Source of the DNA: Longimicrobiales bacterium
Lineage (GTDB): Bacteria > Gemmatimonadota > Gemmatimonadetes > Longimicrobiales > RSA9
Reading direction: 5' to 3'
Length of the DNA stretch: 57,326 nt
NCBI GenBank assembly: GCA_035461765.1
Contig: DATHUY010000038.1
Coordinates: forward strand, 1 to 57,326
Shown here: one piece after another, positions 34,675 through 43,173 of the stretch
How positions within the stretch are numbered: position 1 is the stretch's first letter
Layout: each line of letters opens with the position of its first letter
Position numbers and translations under genes: made by a program
Notes under the pieces: generated by a model
Databases searched by the model: none
Seen by the model: only the letters and a program-made list of their open reading frames with translations
What the model was told of the DNA's origin: nothing

Positions 34675-36312
34675 ATGAAAATCAATCGCACAATTCTGGC
34701 CCCGGTGCTCGTCGCTGTGACGGCGATGGCAACGGGTGGCTGGTTCCTGCAGCGGGGCATGGGGCAGGAACGCAACGTCTACGCGAACGCGCGCCTGTTC
34801 GAGGACGTGCTGCGTTTCGTGTCGGAGAGCTTTGTGGACTCGAAGGAGTCCTCCGACCTCTACCGCATGGCCGTCGACGGCATGCTCGAGCAGCTGGGCG
34901 ATCCGCATACATCGCTGATGCTCGCGGAGGATTACGAGCGCCTGCGGCTCCAGACGCAGGGCGAGTACGGCGGCATCGGCGTCTCGATCGACCGGCGCAG
35001 CGGCTGGATCACGGTCATTAGTCCGCTGCCGGGCACGCCGGGCGCGCGGGCGGGGCTCCAGGCGGGCGACCAGATCATCGAGGTGAACGGCGAGTCGACG
35101 CGGGACTGGGACACGGACCTCGCGGTGAGCAAGCTGCGCGGGCCGAAGGGCAGTCCCGTCGACATTATGGTCGCGCGCGGTGGCGTGGATGAGCCGATCC
35201 CGATCCGCATCGTGCGGGAGGAGATCCACATCCAGGCGGTACCGGCAGCGTACATGCTCAGCGGTAACGTCGGTTATGTGGAGCTGACATCGTTCAGCGA
35301 GAGCTCGACGACGGAGTTGCGCGAGGCCATCCGCGGCCTGATGGACGAAGGCGCCCGCGGTGTCATCCTGGACCTGCGCGGCAATCCGGGCGGACTCCTC
35401 GACCAGGGCGTCACCGTCGCCGACCTGTTCCTCGAGCGCGGGCAGACCGTGGTCGAGACGAAGGGTCGCGCGGCGAACCAGAACCAGCGGGCAGCGGCGC
35501 GCACACCGGATCAGTTCCCGGGACTGCCTGTCGTGGTGCTGGTGGGGCCGCAGAGCGCGTCTGCCTCGGAGATCGTGGCGGGTGCGCTGCAGGACCATGA
35601 TCGTGCGCTTGTGCTCGGACGCACGACGTACGGCAAGGGCTCCGTGCAGTCGCTCTATCCGCTCGAGGACAATAACTGGCTGAAGATTACGACAGCGCGC
35701 TGGTACACGCCGATCGGCCGCAGCATCCAGAAGCCGTACGGCATCGATGCGCACCTCGTCGAGGACGAGGTGGGCGAGCCGGCCGAAACGGACACGGCGG
35801 CGAAGCCGTCGTACAAGACGGATGCGGGTCGGACGGTTTACGGCGGTGGTGGTATCCACCCGGACCTGGTGCTCGCGCCGGATACGACGACGCTCGACGA
35901 GCGGCAGTTCATCCAGGCGATGCAGCAGCACTTCTCCGAGTACATCAATGCGCGGCTGAGCTTCGCAGTGGCGTACCTGCGGCAGAATCCGAATCTGCGG
36001 CCTGGCTTCGAGGTGACGCCGCAGATGCTCGGGGCCTTCTATGACGCGATCGAGGCGGTCGGCGTCGAAGTGGAGCGTGAGCTGTACGACAACGCGGCCC
36101 GCTGGGTGGCGAATGATCTCGGCGTCGAGATCGCCTACTCGAAGTGGGGCCAGGAGGGGGCGCGCCAGCGCACGAACGCCGGCGACCCGCAGGTGGCGGC
36201 GGCGGCCGAGCTGCTGCGGCGCGCGACGACCCCGGAGTCGCTGTTCGCACTTGCGCAGAATCCGGGCGCGCTGGGGCTTTCCGGGGCCCGGCCGGGGCCG
36301 GGATCACGTTGA
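34675..36312 (+). CDS. ctpA: S41-family carboxyl-terminal processing protease
   Basis: A 545-aa tail-specific protease with an N-terminal membrane anchor or signal (about residues 5-25), a PDZ domain (about 95-180: GIGVSIDRRSGWITV, GLQAGDQIIEVNG) and the S41 catalytic domain, with the SASASE block (S294-E299) holding the nucleophile and Lys321 in GRTTYGKGSVQS as general base. The 100-plus residues after GGIHPDL form a helical C-terminal extension. It acts in the periplasm on protein C-termini. GGAGG lies 5 nt upstream of the ATG. Confidence 0.93.
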   Translation: MKINRTILAPVLVAVTAMATGGWFLQRGMGQERNVYANARLFEDVLRFVSESFVDSKESSDLYRMAVDGMLEQLGDPHTSLMLAEDYERLRLQTQGEYGGIGVSIDRRSGWITVISPLPGTPGARAGLQAGDQIIEVNGESTRDWDTDLAVSKLRGPKGSPVDIMVARGGVDEPIPIRIVREEIHIQAVPAAYMLSGNVGYVELTSFSESSTTELREAIRGLMDEGARGVILDLRGNPGGLLDQGVTVADLFLERGQTVVETKGRAANQNQRAAARTPDQFPGLPVVVLVGPQSASASEIVAGALQDHDRALVLGRTTYGKGSVQSLYPLEDNNWLKITTARWYTPIGRSIQKPYGIDAHLVEDEVGEPAETDTAAKPSYKTDAGRTVYGGGGIHPDLVLAPDTTTLDERQFIQAMQQHFSEYINARLSFAVAYLRQNPNLRPGFEVTPQMLGAFYDAIEAVGVEVERELYDNAARWVANDLGVEIAYSKWGQEGARQRTNAGDPQVAAAAELLRRATTPESLFALAQNPGALGLSGARPGPGSR

Positions 36313-36334
36313 GCGGAGGGGCGGCGCGACCCCG

Positions 36335-37174
36335 ATGACTGCCGCGGCGCTGCTGGCGCTGATCGTCGTCGGGTTCGCTGTCGGATTCCTCGCCGGCCTC
36401 GTCGGGATCGGAGGAGGGGTACTCATAGTACCCTTCCTCTATTTCTTTTACGCCCACGCCGCGTGGAGCGGGGTGAGCATTCCGCCGTCGCTGCACGCGA
36501 CGGTCGCGCACGCGACCAGTCTGTTCATCATCATACCGACCGCGATGGCGGGAACGGCGACGTACGCCCGCAACGGCCTCGTGGCGTGGCGCACCGCACT
36601 GCCGGTCGCGCTGTTTTCGATGGTGCTCGCGGCCGTGGCCGCGAAGCTGGCGACGAGCATGCCACCTGAGGTGCTGAAGGTGGCATTCGGCACGTTCCTG
36701 GTCCTCACCGGCATCCAGCTCCTCACGCGCCGGGCAGCACGCGTAAGCGGACCGCCGCGCAGCAACCTGATCGCGGCCGGTGCGACAGGCGCGCTCGTCG
36801 GCATTTTTTCCGCGCTGCTCGGTGTCGGCGGTGGCCTCGTGGCCATTCCGATGCTGATGTATGTGGTACGCCTGGACATACGACACATCGCCGCGACCTC
36901 GCTTGCGATCGTCGCGTTCGCTGCCACGGCCGGGACGGTGACCTACATGGCCACCGGCGCAGGCACGACGGGGCTTCCCCCCGGTAACATCGGCTATGTG
37001 CATGTCGCTGCCGCACTGCCCATGCTGCCCGGTGCGGTTCTGGCCGCGCGGTGGGGGGCGCGGCTCAACCAGCGACTCGACGCCCGGAAGCTGCGCTGGC
37101 TGTTCGCCGTGATGTTCGCCGCACTGGGCGCCAATCTCGTTATCCGTAACTTTCCCCTGCTGCTGAACGGGTGA
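36335..37174 (+). CDS. TauE/SafE-family membrane transporter
   Basis: A 279-aa inner-membrane protein with about eight hydrophobic segments in two similar halves. Each half begins with a glycine-rich motif: GFLAGLVGIGGGVLIVPFL near the N-terminus and GIFSALLGVGGGLVAIP about residue 160. This internal duplication defines the TauE/SafE (sulfite exporter) family of organo-anion or sulfite exporters. Substrate unknown. The frame is open to 36041 within ctpA, but ATG 36335 with GGAGGGG upstream is the natural start. Confidence 0.9.
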   Translation: MTAAALLALIVVGFAVGFLAGLVGIGGGVLIVPFLYFFYAHAAWSGVSIPPSLHATVAHATSLFIIIPTAMAGTATYARNGLVAWRTALPVALFSMVLAAVAAKLATSMPPEVLKVAFGTFLVLTGIQLLTRRAARVSGPPRSNLIAAGATGALVGIFSALLGVGGGLVAIPMLMYVVRLDIRHIAATSLAIVAFAATAGTVTYMATGAGTTGLPPGNIGYVHVAAALPMLPGAVLAARWGARLNQRLDARKLRWLFAVMFAALGANLVIRNFPLLLNG

Positions 37175-38103
37175 GTCCCGGCAGCGGCGTCCATCCCCGC
37201 GCCGAGCATCCCGCGGTATCCCCGACCGCAGCGCTCGTGGTCGCCGTGTTCGCAATCAGCTGGGCGGGTCCGCTGGTGCGGTTCGCGTCCGCACCGGCGC
37301 TCGCCGTGTCGGCGTGGCGTCTGCTCATGTCGGTGGCGTTCATTGCTATCGTGCTGCTGGTGCGTCGGACGCCGGTGCCGCGCCTGTCACACCGGGACTG
37401 GCTGCTTGCCACGGCCGCCGGCCTGTTTCTGGCCCTTCATTTCTGGAGCTGGATCGCTTCGATCAGCCTCACGACGGTGTCCAGCTCCGTCGTGCTCGTG
37501 TCGACGCAGCCGGTGTTCGTTGCGCTCCTCTCCGGCGCGGTGCTCGGCGAACGTGCCACGCCGCGGCAGTGGGCGGGCATCGCGGTGGCGGTCACGGGCG
37601 CCATCATCATCGCCTGGGGTGACTTCGGCCTCGGTGCCAGCGCCATCCTGGGCGACGCACTCGCGCTCGCGGGCGCCCTGTTCGTTTCGGTCTACTACGT
37701 GATAGGCCGGCGACTCCGTCTCCAGATGGACCTGTGGTGGTACATCTTCATAATCTACGGCATCGCGGCCCTGGCACTCTTGCTCGCCATCGCCGTCATG
37801 CCTGCTGTTCCTCTGACCGGGTTCCCCGGCCGCGACTGGCTCATTTTCGCCGCCCTCGCCGCCGGCCCCATGATGCTCGGGCATACTGCCGTGAATTATG
37901 CATTGCGATACGTGCGGGCGTACATCGCCAATATTGCCATTCTCGGCGAGCCCATCGGCGCGACACTGATTGCGTGGCTGCTGCCTGCGATCGCGGAAGT
38001 GCCGGGTCCACAGACAATGGTGGGAGGCATTCTGATCCTGGCCGGTATCACCGTGACCGTGATCAGGCGGAACCCGGTGAACGCCGGACCGGACCACGCA
38101 TGA
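37171..38103 (+). CDS. EamA/DMT-superfamily transporter
   Basis: A 310-aa inner-membrane protein with about ten hydrophobic helices in two EamA repeats (first ending near residue 150; second containing FVSVYYVIGRRLRLQ and ending GGILILAGITVTVI). The family exports amino acids, metabolites or drugs; the cargo is not readable here. It starts at GTG 37171, overlapping the previous stop by 4 nt. Confidence 0.9.
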   Translation: MSPGSGVHPRAEHPAVSPTAALVVAVFAISWAGPLVRFASAPALAVSAWRLLMSVAFIAIVLLVRRTPVPRLSHRDWLLATAAGLFLALHFWSWIASISLTTVSSSVVLVSTQPVFVALLSGAVLGERATPRQWAGIAVAVTGAIIIAWGDFGLGASAILGDALALAGALFVSVYYVIGRRLRLQMDLWWYIFIIYGIAALALLLAIAVMPAVPLTGFPGRDWLIFAALAAGPMMLGHTAVNYALRYVRAYIANIAILGEPIGATLIAWLLPAIAEVPGPQTMVGGILILAGITVTVIRRNPVNAGPDHA

Positions 38104-38108
38104 GAGAT

Positions 38109-38143
38109 CCCCAGGCAGCCATGTCGCGCTCCGGCTGCGGGGG
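38109..38143 (+). terminator. Weak hairpin before the asparaginase gene
   Basis: CCCC and GCAGCC (38110-38120) pair with GGCTGC and GGGG (38132-38142) with a 2-nt bulge. It lies in the 58-bp gap after the transporter gene. No T-tract follows, so terminator activity is doubtful; it may separate the transporter pair from the asparaginase gene. Confidence 0.35.
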
Positions 38144-38161
38144 CGATCGTAGGAGTCGAAC

Positions 38162-39178
38162 GTGAGATCCAGCGAGAAGGGCGCATCGGTAGAGGTGCTG
38201 CGTGGTGGATTCGTCGAGTCGGTGCACCGCGTGAGCGTGGCGGTGGTCGATCCGGCTGGTCATCTGCGCGCGTACGCCGGGATACCCGATATGGTGGTGT
38301 TCGCGCGTTCTGCGGTGAAGCCGGTGCAGGCTGTGCCGATCGTCGCCGATGGTGTCGCTGAGCGGTTCGGGTGGGGTGATGCGGAGCTGGCGCTGGCGTG
38401 CGCATCGCACAGTGGCGAGCCGCGACACGTAGAGGTAGCGCGCGGGATGCTCGCCAGTCTCGGCCTGGGCGAGGAGGCGCTGGCGTGTGGGGCGCATGCG
38501 CCCTTCAACGCCGCTGCCGCGCGGGATCTGAGCGATCGAGGCGAAACACCGACGCGGCTGCACAACAACTGCTCGGGCAAGCACGCCGCGATGCTGGGCC
38601 TGGCGGCGGCGCACGGCTGGCCGCTGCGGGGCTATCATGAAGCCGAGCACCCGGTGCAGCAGCGCATGCTGGAGGCGATCTCGCACTGGAGCAGTGTGTC
38701 GACGGATCGCATCGACATCGCCGTCGATGGCTGCGGTGTGGCGACGTTCGCGCTGCCGCTCAATGCGCTGGCCCTCACATTCGCGCGGCTGGCCGTGACA
38801 ACGCGCTCGCCGGAAAGCCCAGCGGCACGGCTGATCCACGCAATGCAGACGTTCCCGGAGCTGGTCGGCGGGACCGACCGCCTGTGTACAGAGTTGATGC
38901 GGACGACGCGGGGCCGCATCTTCGCCAAGGTCGGCGCGGAGGGAATCTACTGCGCCGGAGTGCCGGGCGCGGAGATCGGTGTGGCGCTCAAGGTCGAGGA
39001 CGGCGCGAAGCGCGCGGCTGAGCCGGCACTCATCGAGGTGCTGCGATTGCTTGGACTGCTCACGGAAGAGGATATGGGAGACCTGGACAGGTATGCGGGG
39101 CCGGACGTGAAAAATACGCGAGGTGAGATTGTCGGCTCGCTGCGCTCGCGCATCGCGCTGGAGACCGGCCATGGATGA
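38162..39178 (+). CDS. Rhizobial-type (class 3) L-asparaginase
   Basis: A 338-aa cytoplasmic enzyme of the asparaginase II (Rhizobium etli AnsA/ReAV) family, unrelated to the E. coli type; expected to hydrolyse asparagine to aspartate and ammonia. The two-serine/lysine catalytic set is visible: Ser50-Ala-Val-Lys53 in FARSAVKPVQ, and Cys137-Ser138-Gly139-Lys140 in NNCSGKHAAML. Both are offset by exactly two residues from the ReAV numbering I recall (S48/K51, C135/K138), where the cysteine and lysine bind zinc. It starts at GTG 38162 with AGGAG 6 nt upstream. Confidence 0.88.
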   Translation: MRSSEKGASVEVLRGGFVESVHRVSVAVVDPAGHLRAYAGIPDMVVFARSAVKPVQAVPIVADGVAERFGWGDAELALACASHSGEPRHVEVARGMLASLGLGEEALACGAHAPFNAAAARDLSDRGETPTRLHNNCSGKHAAMLGLAAAHGWPLRGYHEAEHPVQQRMLEAISHWSSVSTDRIDIAVDGCGVATFALPLNALALTFARLAVTTRSPESPAARLIHAMQTFPELVGGTDRLCTELMRTTRGRIFAKVGAEGIYCAGVPGAEIGVALKVEDGAKRAAEPALIEVLRLLGLLTEEDMGDLDRYAGPDVKNTRGEIVGSLRSRIALETGHG

Positions 39179-39791
39179 CGCGACTCGCGCACTGATCGAC
39201 ATATCGGCTGCGCTCGCAGGCGGCTCCGCCGGTCGCCTGGATTCCTCGCTGCGCGCCGCCGTCGGCGTGGCAACGCCCGAGGCCATCGAGGAAGCACTGC
39301 TTCAGACCTACCTCTTCCTCGGCTATCCCGCTGCGTTACGCGGCCTCGCCGCCTGGCGGCGGGTCAGCGGGATTCCGGCGCTCGGCACGCCCGCGAAGGA
39401 TTTCAAGGAATGGGAGCGGCGCGGGACCGAGATATGCGCCCGCGTGTACGGCGGACAGTACGAGAAGCTCCGCGCCAACATTGCCGCACTCCATCCGGAC
39501 ATGGAGCGCTGGATGGTCGTGGAAGGTTATGGCAAGGTGCTCGGTCGTCCCGCCCTCGACCTCATCACGCGCGAGCTGTGCATCGTTGCCGTGCTCGCTC
39601 CCCAGGATGCGGGGCCGCAGGTCTACTCGCATTTGCGCGGCGCCCTTAATGCCGGGGCGGAGGAGGCCGAGGTCGACGAGGCCGTGCGCCGCCTTCTCGC
39701 CTCGCTGCCGCCCGAACGTGCGCGCATGCTGAGCGAGCAGTGGAACGCCGTCCGCGCGCGTCGCGCGGCGAGTCAGAAGGATCAGGACTGA
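39171..39791 (+). CDS. Carboxymuconolactone decarboxylase-family protein
   Basis: A 206-aa all-alpha protein of the carboxymuconolactone decarboxylase/AhpD-like superfamily (ALLQTYLFLGYPAALRGLAAW; ITRELCIVAVLAPQDAGPQVYSHLRGALNAGA). The CxxC of peroxidase-active AhpD is absent, so redox activity is not supported. ATG 39171 overlaps the asparaginase stop by 8 nt. The function is unknown; the internal repeat of the helical motif suggests a two-lobed fold. Confidence 0.8.
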   Translation: MDDATRALIDISAALAGGSAGRLDSSLRAAVGVATPEAIEEALLQTYLFLGYPAALRGLAAWRRVSGIPALGTPAKDFKEWERRGTEICARVYGGQYEKLRANIAALHPDMERWMVVEGYGKVLGRPALDLITRELCIVAVLAPQDAGPQVYSHLRGALNAGAEEAEVDEAVRRLLASLPPERARMLSEQWNAVRARRAASQKDQD

Positions 39792-39792
39792 G

Positions 39793-40812
39793 ATGTTCGT
39801 CGATTATACAGAGATTCAGGTCATCGCCGGCACGGGCGGCTCCGGTGCAGAGGCCTTCCGTCGCGAGATGGGTGTCGCGCACGGCGGGCCGTCGGGTGGC
39901 GACGGCGGCCGGGGGGGCAACGTCATCCTGCGCGCAGATCCGCAGCTGTGGACGCTGCTCGACCATCGCTACCAGCAGCACTATCGAGCGGAGCGTGGCC
40001 AGCACGGTCAGGGCAAGAACCGCACGGGCCGCGACGGCGAGGACATGCTCGTGCGCGTGCCGGTGGGAACGGTCGTTCGCGATGCCGAGACGGGCGACAT
40101 CATCGGCGAGCTGACCGAGCCCGGTCAGGAGATCGTCGTCGCACAGGGTGGCCGCGGCGGTCGCGGCAACGCACAGTTCGCGACGCCGACCCGCCAGGCT
40201 CCCCGCTACTGGGAGCCCGGTGCGGCAGGGGAGGAACGCCGCATCGCGCTGGAGCTGAAGCTCATCGCGGATGTGGGGCTGGTCGGTCAGCCGAACGCTG
40301 GCAAGTCGACGCTGCTCGCGGCCGTTTCGGCCGCCACACCCAAAGTCGCAGACTATCCGTTCACGACCCTCACGCCGAATCTCGGCGTGGTGTCGCTGAC
40401 CGGCTCGCGCACGTTCGTGATTGCCGACATCCCCGGCATCATCGAGGGGGCACACGAGGGGAAAGGCCTCGGCCATCGTTTCCTGCGCCACATCGAGCGC
40501 ACGCGCACGCTGGCCTACCTCATCCCTCTCGACATCGAGGACGTGCAGGCGGAGTACGAGCTGCTGCGCGGTGAGCTCCGTCGCTATTCCGAGGAGCTGG
40601 CCGACAAGCCGCACTGCATCATCATCACGAAGACCGATGTGCTGGCTCCCGGCGAGGACCCGCCGCGTATCGACGCTCCGGAGGCATGGGGCCAGTTTGC
40701 GATTTCCTCAGTCGCCCGCCGCGGGTTGACGGAACTGCTCGAGGCGCTGTGGCTGCGCGTGCGCGACGTCGTGGCGGAGGAGGAGCCGGAAGAGGAGCTG
40801 TACCGGCCGTGA
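39793..40812 (+). CDS. obgE: Obg-family GTPase
   Basis: Essential GTPase of ribosome assembly and stress control. The 339-aa protein has the glycine-rich Obg fold (residues 1-155: GTGGSGAEAFRREMGVAHGGPSGGDGGRGG) and the G domain with G1 GQPNAGKST (165-173), G3 DIPGIIEG and G4 TKTD. It ends after the G domain, so the variable OCT domain is absent, which is common. Confidence 0.96.
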   Translation: MFVDYTEIQVIAGTGGSGAEAFRREMGVAHGGPSGGDGGRGGNVILRADPQLWTLLDHRYQQHYRAERGQHGQGKNRTGRDGEDMLVRVPVGTVVRDAETGDIIGELTEPGQEIVVAQGGRGGRGNAQFATPTRQAPRYWEPGAAGEERRIALELKLIADVGLVGQPNAGKSTLLAAVSAATPKVADYPFTTLTPNLGVVSLTGSRTFVIADIPGIIEGAHEGKGLGHRFLRHIERTRTLAYLIPLDIEDVQAEYELLRGELRRYSEELADKPHCIIITKTDVLAPGEDPPRIDAPEAWGQFAISSVARRGLTELLEALWLRVRDVVAEEEPEEELYRP

Positions 40813-41927
40813 GCGGCGCACGCGATCGTGCGGAGCTGATCGCGCGGCTCACACTGCTCGCGACGCCGGGCCTGCCACAATCGGTCGTACTGAGGCTGCT
40901 GGAGAAATTCGGCAGCGCGCGGGAGGCGTGCATGCGACTCCGCGCCGTGTGCGGCGCTGGCGTGGCAGCGGCCGCACGATCGCGGCGCGTGCAGGACCGC
41001 GTAGAGAGCGCCCTCACCGTGATCGACACCGATCACATCCACGTCATCGCACACGGCGACGCCCTGTATCCAGAGCTCGTGCGGCTGCGGTTGGGTGCGC
41101 ATGCACCACCCGTACTGTTCGCGCGCGGTGCGCTCGAGCTGCTTGCTGCGCCCGGCATTGCCGTTGTCGGGTGCAGAAAGGCGAGCGAGTACGGCCTCGA
41201 CCTGGCCGATCAGATCGGCGGAGGCGTAGCGCGGGCGGGCGGCTGCGTGGTGAGCGGGCTCGCGCTCGGCATCGATGCGGCCGCGCATGCCGCCGCCCTC
41301 GAGGCAGGCGGCACGACTGTCGCCGTGCTGGGCTGCGGCATCGACATCCACTATCCCCGCCAGAACACCGGCCTGCAGGATCGCATCGCGCGCGAAGGAC
41401 TGCTGCTGTCCGAGCTGCTCCCGGGTCAGACCCCGCGGCAGCATACGTTCCCTCACCGCAACCGGATCATTGCAGCCCTTTCCAACGCCGTGGTCGTGGT
41501 GGAGGCAGGCGAGAAGAGCGGCGCGGTCGCGACGGGCAACCATGCGGCGAACCAGGGCGTGCCGGTGTACTGCGTGCCGAACGCCATCCATCTGCCCAAC
41601 GCGCAGGGCATCTTCAACCTGATCCGCGACGGCGCGCACACCTATACGGGTCTGCGTGACCTGCTGGAGGTCACCGGCCTGATCCGCCTCGGCGATTCCG
41701 TCCCGATGGACCTCTTCGACGAGAGCCCGCCCCCCAACGCTGTACATGCTCGGCTGTGGCGGGCTCTGGAGGCCGGTCCCGTCCATGCGGACGCGCTGGC
41801 ACGGGCTGCCGGTATCGCTCCCACCGCCGCGCTCGTGGCGCTGCTCGAGCTGGAGCTGGACGGCCGCGTGCGACAGCTCGCCGGCCACCGCTTCGAGCGC
41901 CGGCGCGAGCGCGTGCAGCACGCATGA
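40809..41927 (+). CDS. dprA: DNA processing protein DprA
   Basis: Loads RecA onto incoming single-stranded DNA during natural transformation. The 372-aa protein has an N-terminal SAM-like helical domain, the Rossmann-like DprA core (VVGCRKASEYGLDLADQI; VVSGLALGIDAAAH; FPHRNRIIAALSNAVVVVEA) and a C-terminal winged helix (about 310-370). GTG 40809 overlaps the obgE stop by 4 nt. Presence suggests at least a remnant of competence, although dprA is also retained in non-competent bacteria. Confidence 0.94.
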   Translation: MSGARDRAELIARLTLLATPGLPQSVVLRLLEKFGSAREACMRLRAVCGAGVAAAARSRRVQDRVESALTVIDTDHIHVIAHGDALYPELVRLRLGAHAPPVLFARGALELLAAPGIAVVGCRKASEYGLDLADQIGGGVARAGGCVVSGLALGIDAAAHAAALEAGGTTVAVLGCGIDIHYPRQNTGLQDRIAREGLLLSELLPGQTPRQHTFPHRNRIIAALSNAVVVVEAGEKSGAVATGNHAANQGVPVYCVPNAIHLPNAQGIFNLIRDGAHTYTGLRDLLEVTGLIRLGDSVPMDLFDESPPPNAVHARLWRALEAGPVHADALARAAGIAPTAALVALLELELDGRVRQLAGHRFERRRERVQHA

Positions 41928-41979
41928 AGCCGCCGGTCGCGGACCGCAACGTACAACCGGCTGACGGGTAACATCGTAC

Positions 41980-43110
41980 GTGAATCCCGAGCATCTCTAC
42001 ATCCACGTCCCGTTTTGCCTGCGGCGCTGCGGCTACTGCGATTTCGCCGTCACGGCCACCCGTGCCGCGCCCGTCGACGCTTGGCTCGACGCCATCGCGG
42101 CGGAGCTCGCGCTGCGCCAGCGTGCGCGCATGTGGGACCGGCTGGAACTGCAGACTGTCTATGTCGGCGGCGGCACGCCGTCTCTGCTCGGCGTCGGCGC
42201 CATGCGGAGGCTCGCCGACCTGCTCTCCAGGTTCGCCAACTGGAGTGCGTCCTCCGTCGAGTGGACCGCCGAGGCCAATCCGGAGAGCTTCACGCCCGAG
42301 CTCGCGGCCGACTGGGCCGCGGCCGGGGTCAATCGGATCAGTCTGGGCGCCCAGACCTTCAGCCCCGAAGCCCTGGCCTGGATGGGGCGCATGCACGGAC
42401 CCGACGGTCCGGGACGCGCCGTGAGCGCCGCACGCGACGCCGGTATCGAGAACATCAGCCTCGACCTCATTTTCGCGCTCCCCTCGCGCCTGCCGCGCGA
42501 CTGGGCCGGGGACCTCGAGCGCGTGATCGAGCTGGAGCCCACCCACGTGTCGCTCTACGGCCTCACCGCCGAGCCGGCCACGCCGCTCGGCCGGTGGGTC
42601 GCCAGCGGCCGCGAGGCCATGGCCGATGAGGATCGCTATGCCGAGGAGTACCTGCTCGCGACCGAGCGTCTGGGTGGGGCGGGTTTCGTACACTACGAGG
42701 TGTCCAATTTTGCCAGGCCGGGCGCCGAGAGTCGACACAACCAGGCGTACTGGCGTCACCGTCCCTACATCGGTCTGGGGCCGGGTGCACACTCGTTCGA
42801 GCCGCCGGTACGGTCGTGGAACGTGCGGGACTGGGCAGAGTACAGGCGGCGGCTGGTGGACGGAATGTCGCCGGAGGAGAGCCGGGAGGAGCTGGAGACG
42901 GCGGATGTCGCTCTGGAGCAGGTCTGGCTCGGCCTGCGGGCCGCGGACGGCCTGGAGCTATCGGGTCTGAGCGCCGGTCAGCGGGCGAGGACAGGGGAGT
43001 GGGAGGCCTCGGGGCTGGCGCGGCGGAGCGGGGGTGTGGTGCGTCTGACGCGGGAGGGCTGGCTGCTGCTCGATCGTCTGGCGGTGGAGCTGGAGGCGGT
43101 GCGCGGTTGA
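41980..43110 (+). CDS. hemW: HemW (coproporphyrinogen III oxidase-like radical SAM protein)
   Basis: A 376-aa radical-SAM protein with the cluster motif Cys13-x3-Cys17-x2-Cys20 in CLRRCGYCDF. HemN has a further cysteine directly after this motif; here it is Asp-Phe, which indicates HemW, a heme-binding insertion factor rather than the oxidase. VYVGGGTPSLL, EANPES and the C-terminal HemN_C-like domain fit. It starts at GTG 41980 with a TAACAT box 12 nt upstream and little ribosome-binding sequence. Confidence 0.92.
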   Translation: MNPEHLYIHVPFCLRRCGYCDFAVTATRAAPVDAWLDAIAAELALRQRARMWDRLELQTVYVGGGTPSLLGVGAMRRLADLLSRFANWSASSVEWTAEANPESFTPELAADWAAAGVNRISLGAQTFSPEALAWMGRMHGPDGPGRAVSAARDAGIENISLDLIFALPSRLPRDWAGDLERVIELEPTHVSLYGLTAEPATPLGRWVASGREAMADEDRYAEEYLLATERLGGAGFVHYEVSNFARPGAESRHNQAYWRHRPYIGLGPGAHSFEPPVRSWNVRDWAEYRRRLVDGMSPEESREELETADVALEQVWLGLRAADGLELSGLSAGQRARTGEWEASGLARRSGGVVRLTREGWLLLDRLAVELEAVRG

Positions 43111-43173
43111 CGGGGTCTTTGCAACGTCGCCACATTTCATGGTTTGCGGGAGAATTGCGAAGCCGGTGATGAG

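Noticed and set aside
43111-43173. A CIRCE element upstream of hrcA
   Set aside because: No TTAGCACTC-N9-GAGTGCTAA or near match is present; only TTTGCGGGAGAATTGCG, a short imperfect direct repeat.
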